64,000 nucleotides of DNA from Siphonodentalium dalli (Eukaryota > Mollusca > Scaphopoda > Gadilida > Siphonodentaliidae), in contig CP136066.1 of the NCBI GenBank assembly GCA_032622095.1, positions 229,280,961 to 229,344,960 of the forward strand, written 5' to 3'. Position numbers and translations under genes: made by a program. The notes beneath the pieces were generated by a model. The model was not told where the DNA came from. It saw nothing but the letters and a program-made list of their open reading frames with translations, and made no database searches. Position 1 is the stretch's first letter. Each line of letters opens with the position of its first letter. Below, piece after piece: positions 14,773 through 26,757 of this stretch.

Positions 14773-14987
14773 TGCCAAATTTATTACGATTGGACGTCGG
14801 GAAAATGACGTACTAATTTAAATAATCTCGAAGGGTATAAACCCAAAATAACCCCACTAGATATATTTCGGAAGAGAGTTTATTACGAGAGTTTATCATT
14901 CCGAACTACAATATGGTCGAAAGTTTGGTTGTGTTTTAACGACAACCTTTCGCACTTTGCAAGATAAATCTTTTACCAATCTGTGGA
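14558..14987. repeat. ~215-bp tandem doublet of the short satellite unit
   Basis: tctcgaagggtataaaccc occurs at 14,611 and 14,826, an offset of 215, with nearly identical surroundings including gaagagagtttattacgaga. This is a local, recent doubling of one short unit. Confidence 0.8.
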
Positions 14988-15699
14988 TACCAAATTTATG
15001 GCGATCGGATCGGGATATAAGCCCTAAATAACTCCTCTAGATATATTTCGGAAGAGTGTTTATTACGGGAGTTTATCATTGCGCACTAAAATACGGGCTG
15101 TGTTTAGATGACTTTGGTGGGTTTTCTATCAACATTTTAGCTGCAGCTTCATGTATGTTGCCAGCTCAGTCTGGCCGATTTATGGCTATGAAATTTATTA
15201 CGATCGGACATCGAGAACTTGTCATATTAATCGATACAAATCCAAACTACAAATTATTATCGAAAGTTTTGCTGTGTGTGCATGCCTGTCGTCGGATTTC
15301 TGTTAATATTTTTAACGACAACCATTCGCAATTTGCAAGATAAATCTTTTACAAATCCGTGGATACCAAATTTATTTCGATTGGACTTCGGCAACATAAC
15401 GTACTAATTGAAATAATCTCGAGGGGCATAAACCCCAAAAAACACACTAGATATATTTCGGAAGAAAGTTTATTACGGGAGTTTATCATTGCGCACTGCA
15501 ATACGGGCTGTGTTTAGGTAACTTTTGTGGGTTTTCTATAAACATTTTAGCTGCAGATTTTTGTACGTTGCAAGTTCAGTCTCCGGCCGATACACGGGTA
15601 TGAAATTGAATACGATCGGACATCGTGAACTTGTCATATTAATCGATACAAATCCAAACTACAAATATATTGGTCGAAAGTTTGGTTGTGTTTGCATGC

Positions 15700-16500
15700 C
15701 TGTCATCGGATTTCTATAAATATTTTTAGCGGCAACCTTTGGGATTTTCCAAGACAAATCTTCTACCAATCCGTGGATACCAAATTTATTACGATGGGAC
15801 CGGGAACATGACGTACTTATTGAAATAATCTCGAGGGGTATAAACCCCATATAACCCCACTATATATATTTCGGAAGACAGTTTATTAAGGGTGTTTATT
15901 ATTGCGCACTACAATACGGGCTGTGTGTAGGTGATTTTGTGGGTTTTCTATAAACATTTATACCTGTTGCATGTTCAGTCTCTGGCCGATTCATGGGTAT
16001 GAAATTTATGACGATCGGACATCGGGAACTCGTCATATTAAGCGATACAAACCCAAACTAGAAATGTATTGGTCGAAAGTTTGGCTGTGTTTGAACGCCT
16101 GTCGTCGGATTTCTATAAATATTTAGCGGCAACGTTTTGTGTGTTGCAAGATAAAACTTTTACCAATCCGTGGATATACAATTCATTACGATTGGACATC
16201 GGTAACATGACGTACTAATTGAAATAATGTCCAGGGGTATAAACCTCAAATAACCCCACAAGATATATTTCGGAAGACAGTTTATTACGGGAGTTTATCA
16301 TTGCGCACTACAATACGGGCTGTGTTTAGGTGACTTTTGTGGGTTTTCTATAAATGTTTTAGTAGCAACTTTTGGGATATGGCAAGGTCAGTCTATGCCC
16401 GATTTAAAGATATTACGATCAGACATCAGGACCTTTTGGATGTGGCAAGCTCAGTCTCTGGCTGATTCATGGGTATGAAATTTATTACGATCGGACATCT
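15700..16500. repeat. Satellite sub-block repeated at 17,848-18,655
   Basis: This ~0.8 kb variant block shares private markers with 17,848-18,655 at offset about 2,148: aacatttatacctgttgcat, aactcgtcatattaagcgat and aataatgtccaggggtataa. A third partial copy starts near 17,650. The first copy has a small internal deletion near 16,400. Confidence 0.8.
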
Positions 16501-17847
16501 GGAACTTGTCATATTAATCGATACAAACCCAAACAAAAAATGTATTTAGCCGCAATCTTTTGCATTTTGCAAGATAAATCTTTTAACAATCCGCGGATTC
16601 CAAATTTATTACGATTGGACCGGGAACATGACGTACTAATTGAAATAATCTCGAGGGGTATAAACCCCAAATAACCCCACTAGATATATTTCGGAAGACA
16701 GTTTATTACGGGAGTTTATATTTGCGCACTACAATACGGGCTGTGTTTAGGTGACTTTTGTGGGTTTTCTATAAACATTTTAGCGGCAGATTTTTGTACG
16801 TTGCAAGTTCAGTCGCTGGCCGATTCATTGGTATGAAATTGATTACGATCGCATTAGGAACTTGTCATATTAATCGATACAAATCCAAACTACAAATATA
16901 TTGGTCGAAAGTTTGGTTGTGTTTGAATGCCTGTCGTCGGATTTCTATAAATATTTTTAACGGCAACCTTCTGCATTTTGCAAGATAAATCTTTTACCAA
17001 TCCATGGATACCAAAATTATTACGATTGGACCGGGAACATGACGTACTAATTGAATTTCGGAAGACAGTTTATTACGGGAGTTTATCATTGCGCACTATA
17101 ATACGGGCTGTGTTTGGGTGACTTTTGAGGGGGTATTTATAAACATTTTTAGCGGAAAATTTGTGTGCGCTGCAAGTTCAGTCTCTGGCCGATTCGTGGG
17201 TATGAAATGTATTACTATCGGACATCGGATACATGTCATATTAATCGATACAAACCCAAACTAGAAATGTATTGGTCGAAAGTTTGGCTGTGTTTGAATG
17301 CCTGTCGTCGGATTTCTTGTTGCAAGATAAAACTTTTACCAGTCCGTGGATATAAAATTTATTACGATTGGACGTCGGGAACATCACGTACTAATTGAAA
17401 TAATCTCGAGGGGTATAAACATCAAATAACCCCACTAGATATATTTCGGAAGACAGTTTATTACGGGAGTTTATCATTGCGCATTTCGTTAAATATTTCT
17501 AACGGCAACCTTTTGCATATATTTCAAGATAAATCTTTTACCAATCCATGGATACCAAAGTTATTACGATTGGACGTCGGGAACATAACGTACAAACTGA
17601 AACCCCACTAGATATATTTCGGAAGACAGTTTATTACGGGAGTTTATCATTGCGCACTACAATACGGGCTGTGTTTAGGTGACTTTTGTGGGTTTTCTAT
17701 AAACATTTATACCTGTTGCATGTTCAGTCTCTGGCCGATTCATGGGTATGAAATTTATGACGATCCGACATCGGGAACTCGTCATATTAAGCGATACAAC
17801 CCCAAACTAGAATGTATTGGTCGAAAGTTTGGCTGTGTTTGAATGCT

Positions 17848-18655
17848 TTTCGTCGGATTTCTATAAATATTTTTAACGGCAACCTTTTGGATTTTCCAAG
17901 ACAAATCTTTTACCAATCCGTGGATACCAAATTTATTACGATTGGACCGGGAACATGACGTACTTATTGAAATAATCTCGAGTGGTATAAACCCCATATA
18001 ACCCCACTATATATATTTCGGAAGACAGTTTATTACGGGAGTTTATTATTGCGCACTACAATACGGGCTGTGTTTATGTGACTTTTGTGGGTTTTCTATA
18101 AACATTTATACCTGTTGCATGTTCAGTCTCTGGCCGATTCATGGGTATGAAATTTATGACGATCGGACATCGGGAACTCGTCATATTAAGCGATACAAAC
18201 CCAAACTAGAAATGTATTGGTCGAAAGTTTGGCTGTGTTTGAACGCCTGTCGTCGGATTTCTATAAATATTTAGCGGCAACGTTTTGTGTGTTGCAAGAT
18301 AAAACTTTTACCAATCCGTGGATATACAATTCATTACGATTGGACATCGGTAACATGACGTACTAATTGAAATAATGTCCAGGGGTATAAACCTCAAATA
18401 ACCCCACCAGATATATTTCGGAAGACAGTTTATTACGGGAGTTTATCATTGCGCACTACAATACGGGCTGTGTTTAGGTGACTTTTGTGGGTTTTCTATA
18501 AATGTTTTAGTAGCAACTTTTGGGATATGGCAAGGTCAGTCTATGGCCGATTCATGGGTATTAAAGATATTACGATCAGACATCAGGACCTTTTGGATGT
18601 GGCAAGCTCAGTCTCTGGCTGATTCATGGGTATGAAATTTATTACGATCGGACAT
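17848..18655. repeat. Satellite sub-block, second copy
   Basis: Partner of 15,700-16,500, recognised by the same private variants (tcgtcatattaagcgat, gtccaggggtataaacc, ttttggatgtggcaagctc). Divergence begins after gatcggacatc, where this copy continues with cgttctgg. Confidence 0.8.
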
Positions 18656-18930
18656 CCGTTCTGGAACTTGTCATATTAATCGATAGAAACCCAAACAAGA
18701 AATGTATTGGTCGAAATTTTGGCCGTGTTTGAATGCCTGTCGTCGGATTTCTATAAATATTTTTAACGGCAACGTTTTACATGTTGCAAGATAAATCTTT
18801 TACCAATCCGTGGATACAAAATTGGTGGTATTCTATAAACATTTTTAGCGGCAGAGTTTTGTATGTTGCAAGTTCAGTCTCTGGCAGATTCATGGGTATG
18901 AAATTTATTACGACCTGACATCGGGAACTT

Positions 18931-19830
18931 GAGAATTCTGTGGGGAAAAAAATTCCATTGAATATCAAATATCTCGCGCAAAAATTTAATAAACACTCAA
19001 AATACATTAAAAATAATAATATAATTGATGCGCAAATTATCACACGGTGTTGTATCGCGTTTTTACACAATGTTCGCGCCATGAAAAGATCGAAAAACGA
19101 TGATTTGGACAACGTGCACATTACGTCAATCAAGATATGTATCTTAAGGGGTTCGCCAAATCACAATGATAAATTACTATAGAAAACATTGTCAATAGAT
19201 TGCTCTTACATGTTTTAAGATATCGAACTGAAATTTGGTAGTGAGGAGTTTTTCGACGCGCTGAATTCGATGAAATTGTCACCGGGTTACTCCGATGGCC
19301 CAAACTGTGTCATTGACGTGGTACACATAGCTGCATGTATACCACACGAACGGGAAACTAGTATACGCAGCACAGCGATAGTACGATTGTTATAGAACGG
19401 AAACTATTGATTTTCAAATTGTTTTCAGTTTTGTCATCTGCTTTTCTACGAAGTTGGTTATTGTGAACGTTATCCTATTTAGAAAATTCGTTAAGTCTCA
19501 CTGATCACCCCTCACTCATATCATTCCCTAACATAATGCTATCTTATTCCACCAGCAAAATTAATGCCTAAAACTGCACAGAATAAATTAGTTAGATGGC
19601 CACATAAAACAACATATTTGAATTTTGTAATTTCACGCAATCGGTACCGGAATTGGTACCGGAGTTCGATTCTTTCCAATATTGAATAATCAAAGTAAAT
19701 AACTAGTTGGTGTAAATGATTGTTTTTCCCCAGGAAACCTGACACACAGCTATGCGTTTCCCAAGGTAACTTTGCACTGCATGAGTTGAAGACCACATTA
19801 GATTGCAGACATTAAACATTAACATGAAAA
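18931..19830. other. Low-copy stretch with one short open frame
   Basis: The satellite stops abruptly near 18,930 and sequence without obvious repeats follows. A plus-strand frame from 19,219 to 19,395 (58 codons, no Met at its start) reads with protein-like composition (for example KFGSEEFFDALNSMKL and DGPNCVIDVVHIAACI). I do not recognise it and see no convincing splice signals, so it may be a decayed fragment. Nothing else here is supported. Confidence 0.35.
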
Positions 19831-21218
19831 ACCCTGTGCCAATGCATTCTCTTATATATGCGAGTCGATCATAGGTCACCTCGCATATATAAGAGAATGC
19901 ATTGGCCTAACAATGTTTTATCATTTGTTATTATTTTTTACAATTTTTTACAATTTTAATAATGTTTTCTTATATTATTTAACAATTTTATAATTTCACC
20001 CATACAGAGCCCCAGACAAACATGAGCAGACAACACTCAGTACACATGCTTCTATATGTTTGGGGCTTCCTGATTGGAAATCTAAGTTTTATAATTTATA
20101 ATTTTATAACGAACCAAAGTCGGACGCTTTGGGTCGTATATAGACTATCTGATTTTGTGACGTCACCAATTATTATACGACGCTGTTGTTTTGAATTTGG
20201 GGAGCACGAATGTCGCACAGTAGATCGGTGGGCTTAAAGCATTAATGTCGTAATCGGCTGCCAAGAGGCCAACCCAAATCAGTCGACGTGCAACATTCTC
20301 CTATTTATATAACGTTAAAAATAATTTATTTGTTTTTATTTATAAGGTAAAGTAGGTCCATACTGAATTTCTAACGGGTATACTCCGGCACTCTACTGGA
20401 TCAAATCATCGGACCCTAGGAAGTTTTAATATGTTTTTAAATAAACTAAAATCACCACAACTCAACACGATCTACGTGTATCTCAAAGCTTTATTTTCCA
20501 AGTGATTCACAGCAGTTGATCAATACTGCATGGTTCTGTATAGAGTCTATACGGTGCGAAAGGAAATAAGATAATATTTAATACGGATTTGATTGTTATC
20601 ATAAGTCTGCATACTTACATGCATCTGATAATCCATATATATCCTATTTTCTTGAATAGAATGAAAACACATACTTATGAACAAAGCAGAAGATACATTC
20701 AGTTCCACGCGAATTCGGTCAATGGTGAAAGTTACACGATGACGTTGTTTGTCGACTATCGTTGAAATCGACATGACGACATGTTATGAGTGAAATGAAC
20801 ATCCTCATTATCTGAAGCGGAGAGCTCCCCCAGTACGCCAATTAATATAATGGTTAGTTTCAGTTCCATGCATTCTCGACAAGATATATAAGTATTTATA
20901 ATTACCCCACCAAACATGAGCCTTATGCATGTGGATCTTATTTGGTGGGAATCTATAAAGTGATTTTGACAAGAATTGTTACAGAGCCCCAGACAAACAT
21001 GAGCAGACGACACTCAGTACACATGCTTCTATATATGTTTGGGGCTCCCTGTAGGGTTATTCATACTCTGGATGTTTTTTTTATTGTATGTCCTAAAAAT
21101 TGTTAAAGAATGTAAGAACAATTTATTTAAAAAAATTGTTAGGCCAATGCATTCTGTTATATATGCGAGGCGACCTATGGTCGACTCGCATATATAAGAG
21201 AATGCATTGGCACAGGGT
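19831..21218. mobile_element. H1-H2-H1 hairpin element carrying a ~0.9 kb insert
   Basis: Terminal H1 hairpins lie at about 19,836-19,905 and 21,143-21,212 in opposite orientation, ending accctgtgcc and ggcacagggt. The central H2 hairpin appears twice (about 20,008-20,075 and 20,983-21,052), on either side of ~0.9 kb of unrelated sequence. The same 10-mer aaacattaac occurs just outside both ends (19,813-19,822 and 21,220-21,229), a possible target-site duplication, although 8 bases separate it from the left end. Confidence 0.75.
20083..20980. repeat. Dispersed ~0.7-0.9 kb repeat inside hairpin element
   Basis: Sequence from gattttgtgacgtcaccaat (about 20,150) through agtagatcggtgggcttaaa, catacttatgaacaaag, agatacattcag and aatataatggttagttt recurs in order at about 58,230-58,920. 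This copy is enclosed by duplicated H2 hairpins; the other is not. No ORF of note. Confidence 0.7.
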
Positions 21219-21453
21219 CAAACATTAACGCAGATAATTAATTGAGCGCCACCGCGACGAAGTCTGGAATAAAATGTTATGATTTCTTACACTGTCGAGA
21301 AACACAGATGTGGGCAAAGGTGTACTGTTGGTCCGATCCCCCTGCTTCAGATTATGACAATAGCTCTATATGGCCTATACGTATATTTGTCATCTCATTC
21401 AATGACCATAATTATATTTGTTGCACGTGACATCAAATAAACATCAATAACAT

Positions 21454-22045
21454 AAAATTGTGATTGATTCTTCAATAAACATTTGGAGAAAAAAATGACT
21501 GAAAAGGAAATACTCACTCGAATATGGCCACGACGTGCCCAGCTCAGAGACGAATCATGGTGTTGGTACTCCATGATTTAGTTGAGTTGTGTTCTAAACT
21601 GATGGGGACAAGACAACGTATTATGTACCTCTTCATTTCTATCTGAATCTAATTTGAATAAGAATTGGAATGATGGGAGCAATGTTTGGACTACACTTCA
21701 GTCGAACCCGTGTGTTAGTCGGGAACGTGCTTGGCTTTTGACTTAATTTGAATATTGTTGTATACATTAATTCGTATGGAATTGGAGTAAACCGTCCACG
21801 TGGCTGTTTTAGTTAAGAGCAGACGCCAATAATAAGTCCATTCAATTTCAGTGGTTTATTACCAAATTCTAATTCCTAAATCCTCAATTAACAGAAGCTA
21901 TTTTATTTTCTGAACAAACGACAAGATTTCCCTTTTCTTGTATAACTCTTTTATTGCTCTCGCCTCCATTTTATTAAGATACGAATACGAAATATATGAA
22001 GGGTGCGCCAAAAAACGCTGAATCATCTGCTGATCAGCACGTTAA
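21454..22045. repeat. Dispersed ~0.6 kb repeat, copy 2
   Basis: Second copy of the segment at 1-598, same orientation, starting aaaattgtgattgattcttc and ending cacgttaa. It keeps the putative 19-codon exon on the minus strand. Confidence 0.85.
21518..21574 (-). CDS. Possible first coding exon, duplicate copy
   Basis: The frame reads MEYQHHDSSLSWARRGHIR and is followed by donor gtgagt, parallel to 64-120. Differences from the other copy are Tyr/Ser, Pro/Leu and Leu/Arg, all replacements. Following exons would lie below 21,500 on the minus strand; none was recognised there. The gene is unidentified. Confidence 0.3.
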
Positions 22046-23890
22046 GGGTCAGACGCACGTTTGGCCAAAATATGGCTGAAATAATTGAAAACATCACTGT
22101 TGTATGAGCCAGAAACAACAATGGAAAACAGAAAATGCATAGCAACCACATATCGGATAGCTCAGCATTATACATAGAATGTGTCGGTGAATTGTTATAG
22201 TATGCTGGAGGTGTGGTTTCCTTTAAAAACACTTTGGTTTGACAAATGTGGGAAATATATGTGGAAAATAACATGTCTTTAGATACCGATAACTTTTAAA
22301 TAACTAAAAATATTTTACCAAAGAATTGACCATGGTGTGCTAAGGTATCTGGTTTACATGGGAGGAGCCATGTTTTGTTTGTAAAATGAGCTGCTTTGCC
22401 ATCAGAGACGGATTACAAGATGACGACAATCTGCACTATCAATGGCCGCCATTCAAAACGTAAGTCAAAATTTATTCTGTTCGTTTGCTGACAAAAAAGG
22501 CAAATATCACAATATGCGTACCCGATCAGCACCCGATCTCCAATTGGTTATCTGAATAACTATCAGGAGAAGTCATATTGACATTATTGACTTCCAGTCT
22601 AACTACATTTACAGAAAAACAAGATGAAAACATTTAATGGAAATTTAAAGTAAAAATAAAATTTCGCCCATCTATCGAAAATAAGCTTGAAATCATTGCG
22701 ACAATATTAAAACGACATAATTAATCTCTTAAAGGTATCAAAATTGCACATAGTTAGTAATTTTTAGGTTTAGTTGCATTAGTTTTCCCACATAATACGA
22801 TAATATAGGTTTTCTGTGTAAAATATGGGGAATTATATATTACGGCATACTAAAGTGAGTTATGAAACCATTTCCGGTATTCGGAGAATTTTTAAACCGA
22901 AAGTTGATTTTCACTTAAAATTTGTTAAGTTAGGCATTGTCTAATGTCCGATCGCTCTCAATGACGACCCATATTTAAGGAAGAGTAATTGGGAACGTGT
23001 CAGCACTGGTGGTACCAACGATCGCATGAATGATTTTGTGCTTGGCGTAAGTTTGACCAATTTACGAAGACAATATTTGTTTACAAAATGGCTGACCGAC
23101 GACAATTTCAATAACTCTGACATTTTATAACAAGAAAATTCACAACACACAACGTTTGTAACGCTAGTCATATATATGTTATTTTTTATCATTATACTCA
23201 TGGTTGCCACGTATTTTTTCTTGGGCCATTTCTCATAAAAAAAATTAATCCTGCTGCCAAGGTCTGGTCACATGCTATTTTGTATTGCTGACCAGAGTGG
23301 ACACCCCACAATATTTTTTACAATTTGGAGGAGTTACATCTAGATATTTTGTGACTTTTGTCCTATTTTGGTTGTAATCAAATTATAAATAGTTAATTTA
23401 ATAATCCAATCAAGTGCCTAATTTAGGCTGAAAGTGAAATTAATATTAAATTATAATATTAACAGTGTCAGAATGATCTACTCAGATCACATGGCAATTT
23501 CACTCTGACTCTGTCTCGATGACAAATATTAAATAATACATGTGATCGTTGGGAATTTTCTCCAAATTAATAATCATGTTGAAACTATTATCAGGCACCC
23601 GAATGACATATTATTCATCTATACTAGTTGAATATGTATATGTATTATCGTTTCATGGATCTTCAAAACAAGGGAAATAATCCTACAATAAATACTATGT
23701 ATGTGGCTTACTAGATCATGCCATGAATCGCTATGTATGGGCACAGAGTAGATATTCGTGGCATGATCTAATTCCACACAAATGATTCACGTTGCACGAA
23801 TCAAATTTTATCTAAAGCTGGTTCATTTACTGTATAATTGTTACACTTCAATGTGGCTACATGTTCAAGTGTCTCATAATTTATGCATAT
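22046..23890. other. AT-rich low-copy region without supported genes
   Basis: No dispersed repeat family or splice-bounded coding exon was recognised. A plus-strand frame around 22,950-23,135 stays open for about 60 codons and contains a donor-like ggcgtaagt, and the minus strand is also open for 89 codons over the same stretch. Neither resembles a known domain. A small hairpin is listed separately at 23,702-23,778. Confidence 0.4.
23702..23778. other. Small hairpin of precursor-miRNA size
   Basis: tagatcatgccatgaat pairs with attcgtggcatgatcta with one mismatch (G-U in RNA). The stem continues through tgtgg/ccaca after a small internal loop, and the terminal loop is about 25 nt. The size suits a small-RNA precursor, but no mature sequence is recognised, so function is unknown. 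Confidence 0.3.
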
Positions 23891-23894
23891 AAAA

Positions 23895-25488
23895 ATAGGT
23901 GAGAACATTATTTCTCTTGAGTTAAAAGGCAGAATTAACTTATTGATTATCTCATGTGTCTCCTCACGTTTTCAGTTCTGTATTCTGACCACTAAGTTTA
24001 ATTAACGAATCACTGAACAACGATAATTAATGGATTAAGAAACTCTTAGATGAATTAATGTATAAACAGAAACAAACAATTCCAGTTACTCAGGAAGTTG
24101 TATTTGTGTGGGGGAAATTTCCAAATGTTGTACTTGAATTGTTATTGGTCCATGGTGAGACCATTATTTCTCTTGATTAAAAAGGCCGAATTAACTCATT
24201 GATTATCTCATGCGTCTCCTCACGTTTTCAGTTATGTATTCTGACCATTCAGTTCAATTAACGAATCAATCAACAACGATAATTAATGGATTAAGAAACT
24301 CTTAGATGAATGAATGTATAGACAGAAAAATACAAACCCAGTTACTCAGGAATTTGAATTGGTGTGGGGAAAAGTTCCCAAATGTTGTACTTGAATTGGT
24401 ATTGGTCCATGGTGAGACCATTATTTCTCTTGAGTTAAAAGGCAGAATTAACTTATTGATTATCTCATGTGTCTCCTCACGTTTTCAGTTCTGTATTCTG
24501 ACCACTCAGTTTAATTAACGAATCACTGAACAACGATAATTAATGGATTAAGAAACTCTTAGATGAATTAATGTATAAAACAGAAACAAACAATTCCAGT
24601 TACTCAGGAAGTTGTATTTGTGTGGGGGAAATTTCCAAATGTTGTACTTGAATTGTTATTGGTCCATGGTGAGACCATTATTTCTCTTGATTAAAAAGGC
24701 CGAATTAACTCATTGATTATCTCATGTGTCTCCTCACGTTTTCAGTTCTGTATTCTGACCATTCAGTTCAATTAACGAATCAATCAACAACGATAATTAA
24801 TGGATTACGAAACTCTTAGATGAATGAATGTATAGACAGAAAAATACAAACCCAGTTACTCAGGAAATTGAATTGGTGTGGGGAAAAATTCCCAAATATT
24901 GTACTTGAATTGTTATTGGTCCATGGTAAGACCATTATTTCTCTTGATTAAAAAGGCCTTATTAACTCATTGATTATCTCATGTGTCTCCTCACGTTTTC
25001 AGTTCTGTATTCTGACCATTCAGTTCAATTAACGAATCAATCAACAATGATAATTAATGGATTAAGAAACTCTTAGATGAATGAATGTATAGACAGAAAA
25101 ATACAAACCCAGTTACTAAGGAAATTGAATTGGTGTGGGGAAAAGTTCCCAAATGTTGTACTTGAATTGTTATTGGTCCATGGTGAGACCATTATTTCTC
25201 TTGATTAAAAAGGCTGAATTAACTCATTGATTATCTCATGTGTCTCCTCGCGTTTTCAGTGCTGTATTCTGACCATTCAGTTCAATTAACGAATCAATCA
25301 ACAACGATAATTAATGAATTAAGAAACTCTTAGATGAATGAATGTATAGACAGAAGAATACAAATCCAGTTACTCAGGAAATTGAATTGGTGTGGGGAAA
25401 AATTCCCAAATATTGTACTTGAATTGTTATTGGTCCATGGTGAGACCTTATTTCTCTTGATTAAAAAGGCCGAATTAACTCATTGAAA
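23895..25488. repeat. 257-bp tandem array, about six copies
   Basis: The marker catggtgagaccatta (or variant) recurs at 24,151, 24,409, 24,665, 24,922, 25,179 and 25,436, giving a period of 256-258 bp. A partial copy starts near 23,895. Units contain gattatctcatgtgtctcct, cgttttcagttctgtattct and acgataattaatgga. The array ends by running into a Helitron 3' end at gaattaactcattgaaaaac. A similar 'aaaaaggc..aattaa..cattg' stretch occurs inside the downstream Helitrons. Confidence 0.92.
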
Positions 25489-25550
25489 AACAAAAAGTCA
25501 TGTTTCTGACAACGCCATGAGACGAACCACGCCAGTGGCGGGCTAACCTG
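25489..25550 (+). mobile_element. Helitron family B 3' end
   Basis: A short tail, aaaaacaaaaagtcatgttt, is followed by gccagtggcgggctaacctg, the same hairpin and terminus seen at 28,707 and 29,443. The expected CTAG is cut to CTA, which merges with the next unit's 5' end. The body of this copy is replaced by the 257-bp array. Confidence 0.7.
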
Positions 25551-26375
25551 CTACTATATATGTTGAGACTTCCGTATATATATATATATATATGTGGTGT
25601 GTGTGTGTGGGTACTTCATAGAATCCAAAACGCGTGTACAGATTGAGCTCAAATTTCGTATGTAAGTGTAAAATCCCACCGACACCGCCGTGGTCGCGTT
25701 TTGGAGAAGCTCAGAGCACCCGTTCTCCAATCTCAGTCACAAAAAAACGGCACTGCGGTGGTTAATCAAGTGATAATTTAATGAGCGTTTGTTTTTGACG
25801 CATCGCTATAAAGAGCGTCTGTTTACCATTCAACGTTATTAGCATCTGCAGAGAGATATACGGGAACAATACTTTTGAGGGGTTTCCTATGCGGGGAGAT
25901 TTATTGGATGCCATTGTACTCTTACAACGTCATTGTTATAGTATGTATGACACTTAGGTCAGGGCTTAGGGGGGGGTAGTTAATGTGGATATAGGCATAA
26001 TGCTTCTCAGAAATCCCGGTTACCAACCAACACTCACAATTTCGTCTTTTGCATCAGATACCAACACCTCGACCGATCGGGACGAAACTTGGTACGTGAG
26101 TGTAGTTTGACCAGGTGGTCGTCGTTGTCGTATTGGCGAGCCCGTGCGACGCCAGTGCAGCGCATGCGCAGACGAGATCTCGGAAACGGGTGGAGCTATC
26201 GACTTGAAATTTGGTATATGAATGTATCTTGCCCCGGATACGAATTTTATCGGGTCGCCGAGCCCGTGCGACGCCAGCTTCGCGCATGCGCAGACCAGAT
26301 CTCGGAAACGGGTGGAGCTAACGACTTGAAATTTGGTTTTTGAATAGCCCGGACAACGTCGGGCTCATCGGCTAG
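25551..26375 (+). mobile_element. Non-autonomous Helitron, chimeric (family B 5' part, family A 3' part)
   Basis: It starts with the family B head (ctactatatatgttgagact, then a TA/TG microsatellite and tacttcatagaatcc) and ends with the family A tail. At the tail the hairpin gcccggacaacgtcgggc (26,347-26,364) is followed by tcatcgg and CTAG (26,372-26,375). A hairpin shortly before CTRR is the Helitron 3' signature. The interior repeats a cassette with gcgagcccgtgcgacgcc, cgcatgcgcagac and tctcggaaacgggtggagct. No Rep/helicase coding was found. Confidence 0.8.
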
Positions 26376-26757
26376 TCTCATATATATTTTGAAGACCTCT
26401 GTCTGTATGTTTGTCTGTATGTTTGTCATTTATACAAATCTACGATTCTCGAACGATCGGGACGAAACTTGGTACGTGTGTGTAGTTTGACCAGGCGGTG
26501 GACGTTGTCGTATTGGCGAGCCCGTGCGGCGCCCGCTTCGCGCATGCGCAGACGAGATCTCGGAAACGGGTGGAGCTATCGACTTGAAATTTGCTATGTG
26601 AATTGTATCTTGCGCCGGGTACAAATTGTATCGGGTCGCCGAGCCCGTGCGACGCCAGCTTCGCGCATACGCAGACCAGATCTCGGAAACGGGTGGAGCT
26701 ATCGACTTGAAATTTGGTTTTTAGAATAGCCCGGACAACGTCGGGCTCATCGGCTAG
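26376..26757 (+). mobile_element. Non-autonomous Helitron family A, complete unit
   Basis: The 5' end TCTCATATATATTTTGAAG is followed by ctgtctgtatgtttgtctg, typical of Helitron heads. The 3' end has hairpin gcccggacaacgtcgggc (26,729-26,746) and CTAG at 26,754-26,757. It joins the previous and next units head to tail without any intervening base. Length is 382 bp and there is no ORF of note. Confidence 0.88.

Larger units (their letters stand above)
2955..18930. repeat. Large satellite array, ~420-bp A/B composite unit
   Basis: About 16 kb consists of diverged tandem units containing gatcggacatcgggaac, ggtcgaaagtttggctgtg, taatctcgaggggtataa, gatatatttcggaagacag and ttatcattgcgcactac. Full units are about 415-430 bp; short units of about 250 bp lack the middle section. 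Within a unit two halves are themselves related: 'gggtatgaaatttattacga tcggacatcgggaac' parallels 'ggataccaaatttattacga ttggacgtcgggaac', each preceded by ttctataaa and a gcggcaa/ttgcatgttgcaag stretch. Short open frames in both strands are repeat by-products. The array ends in truncated units at both sides. Confidence 0.93.

Noticed and set aside
22941-23210. Coding exon ending at ggcgtaagt (plus) or an 89-codon minus frame
   Set aside because: Both strands are open over the same stretch and no family similarity is apparent.
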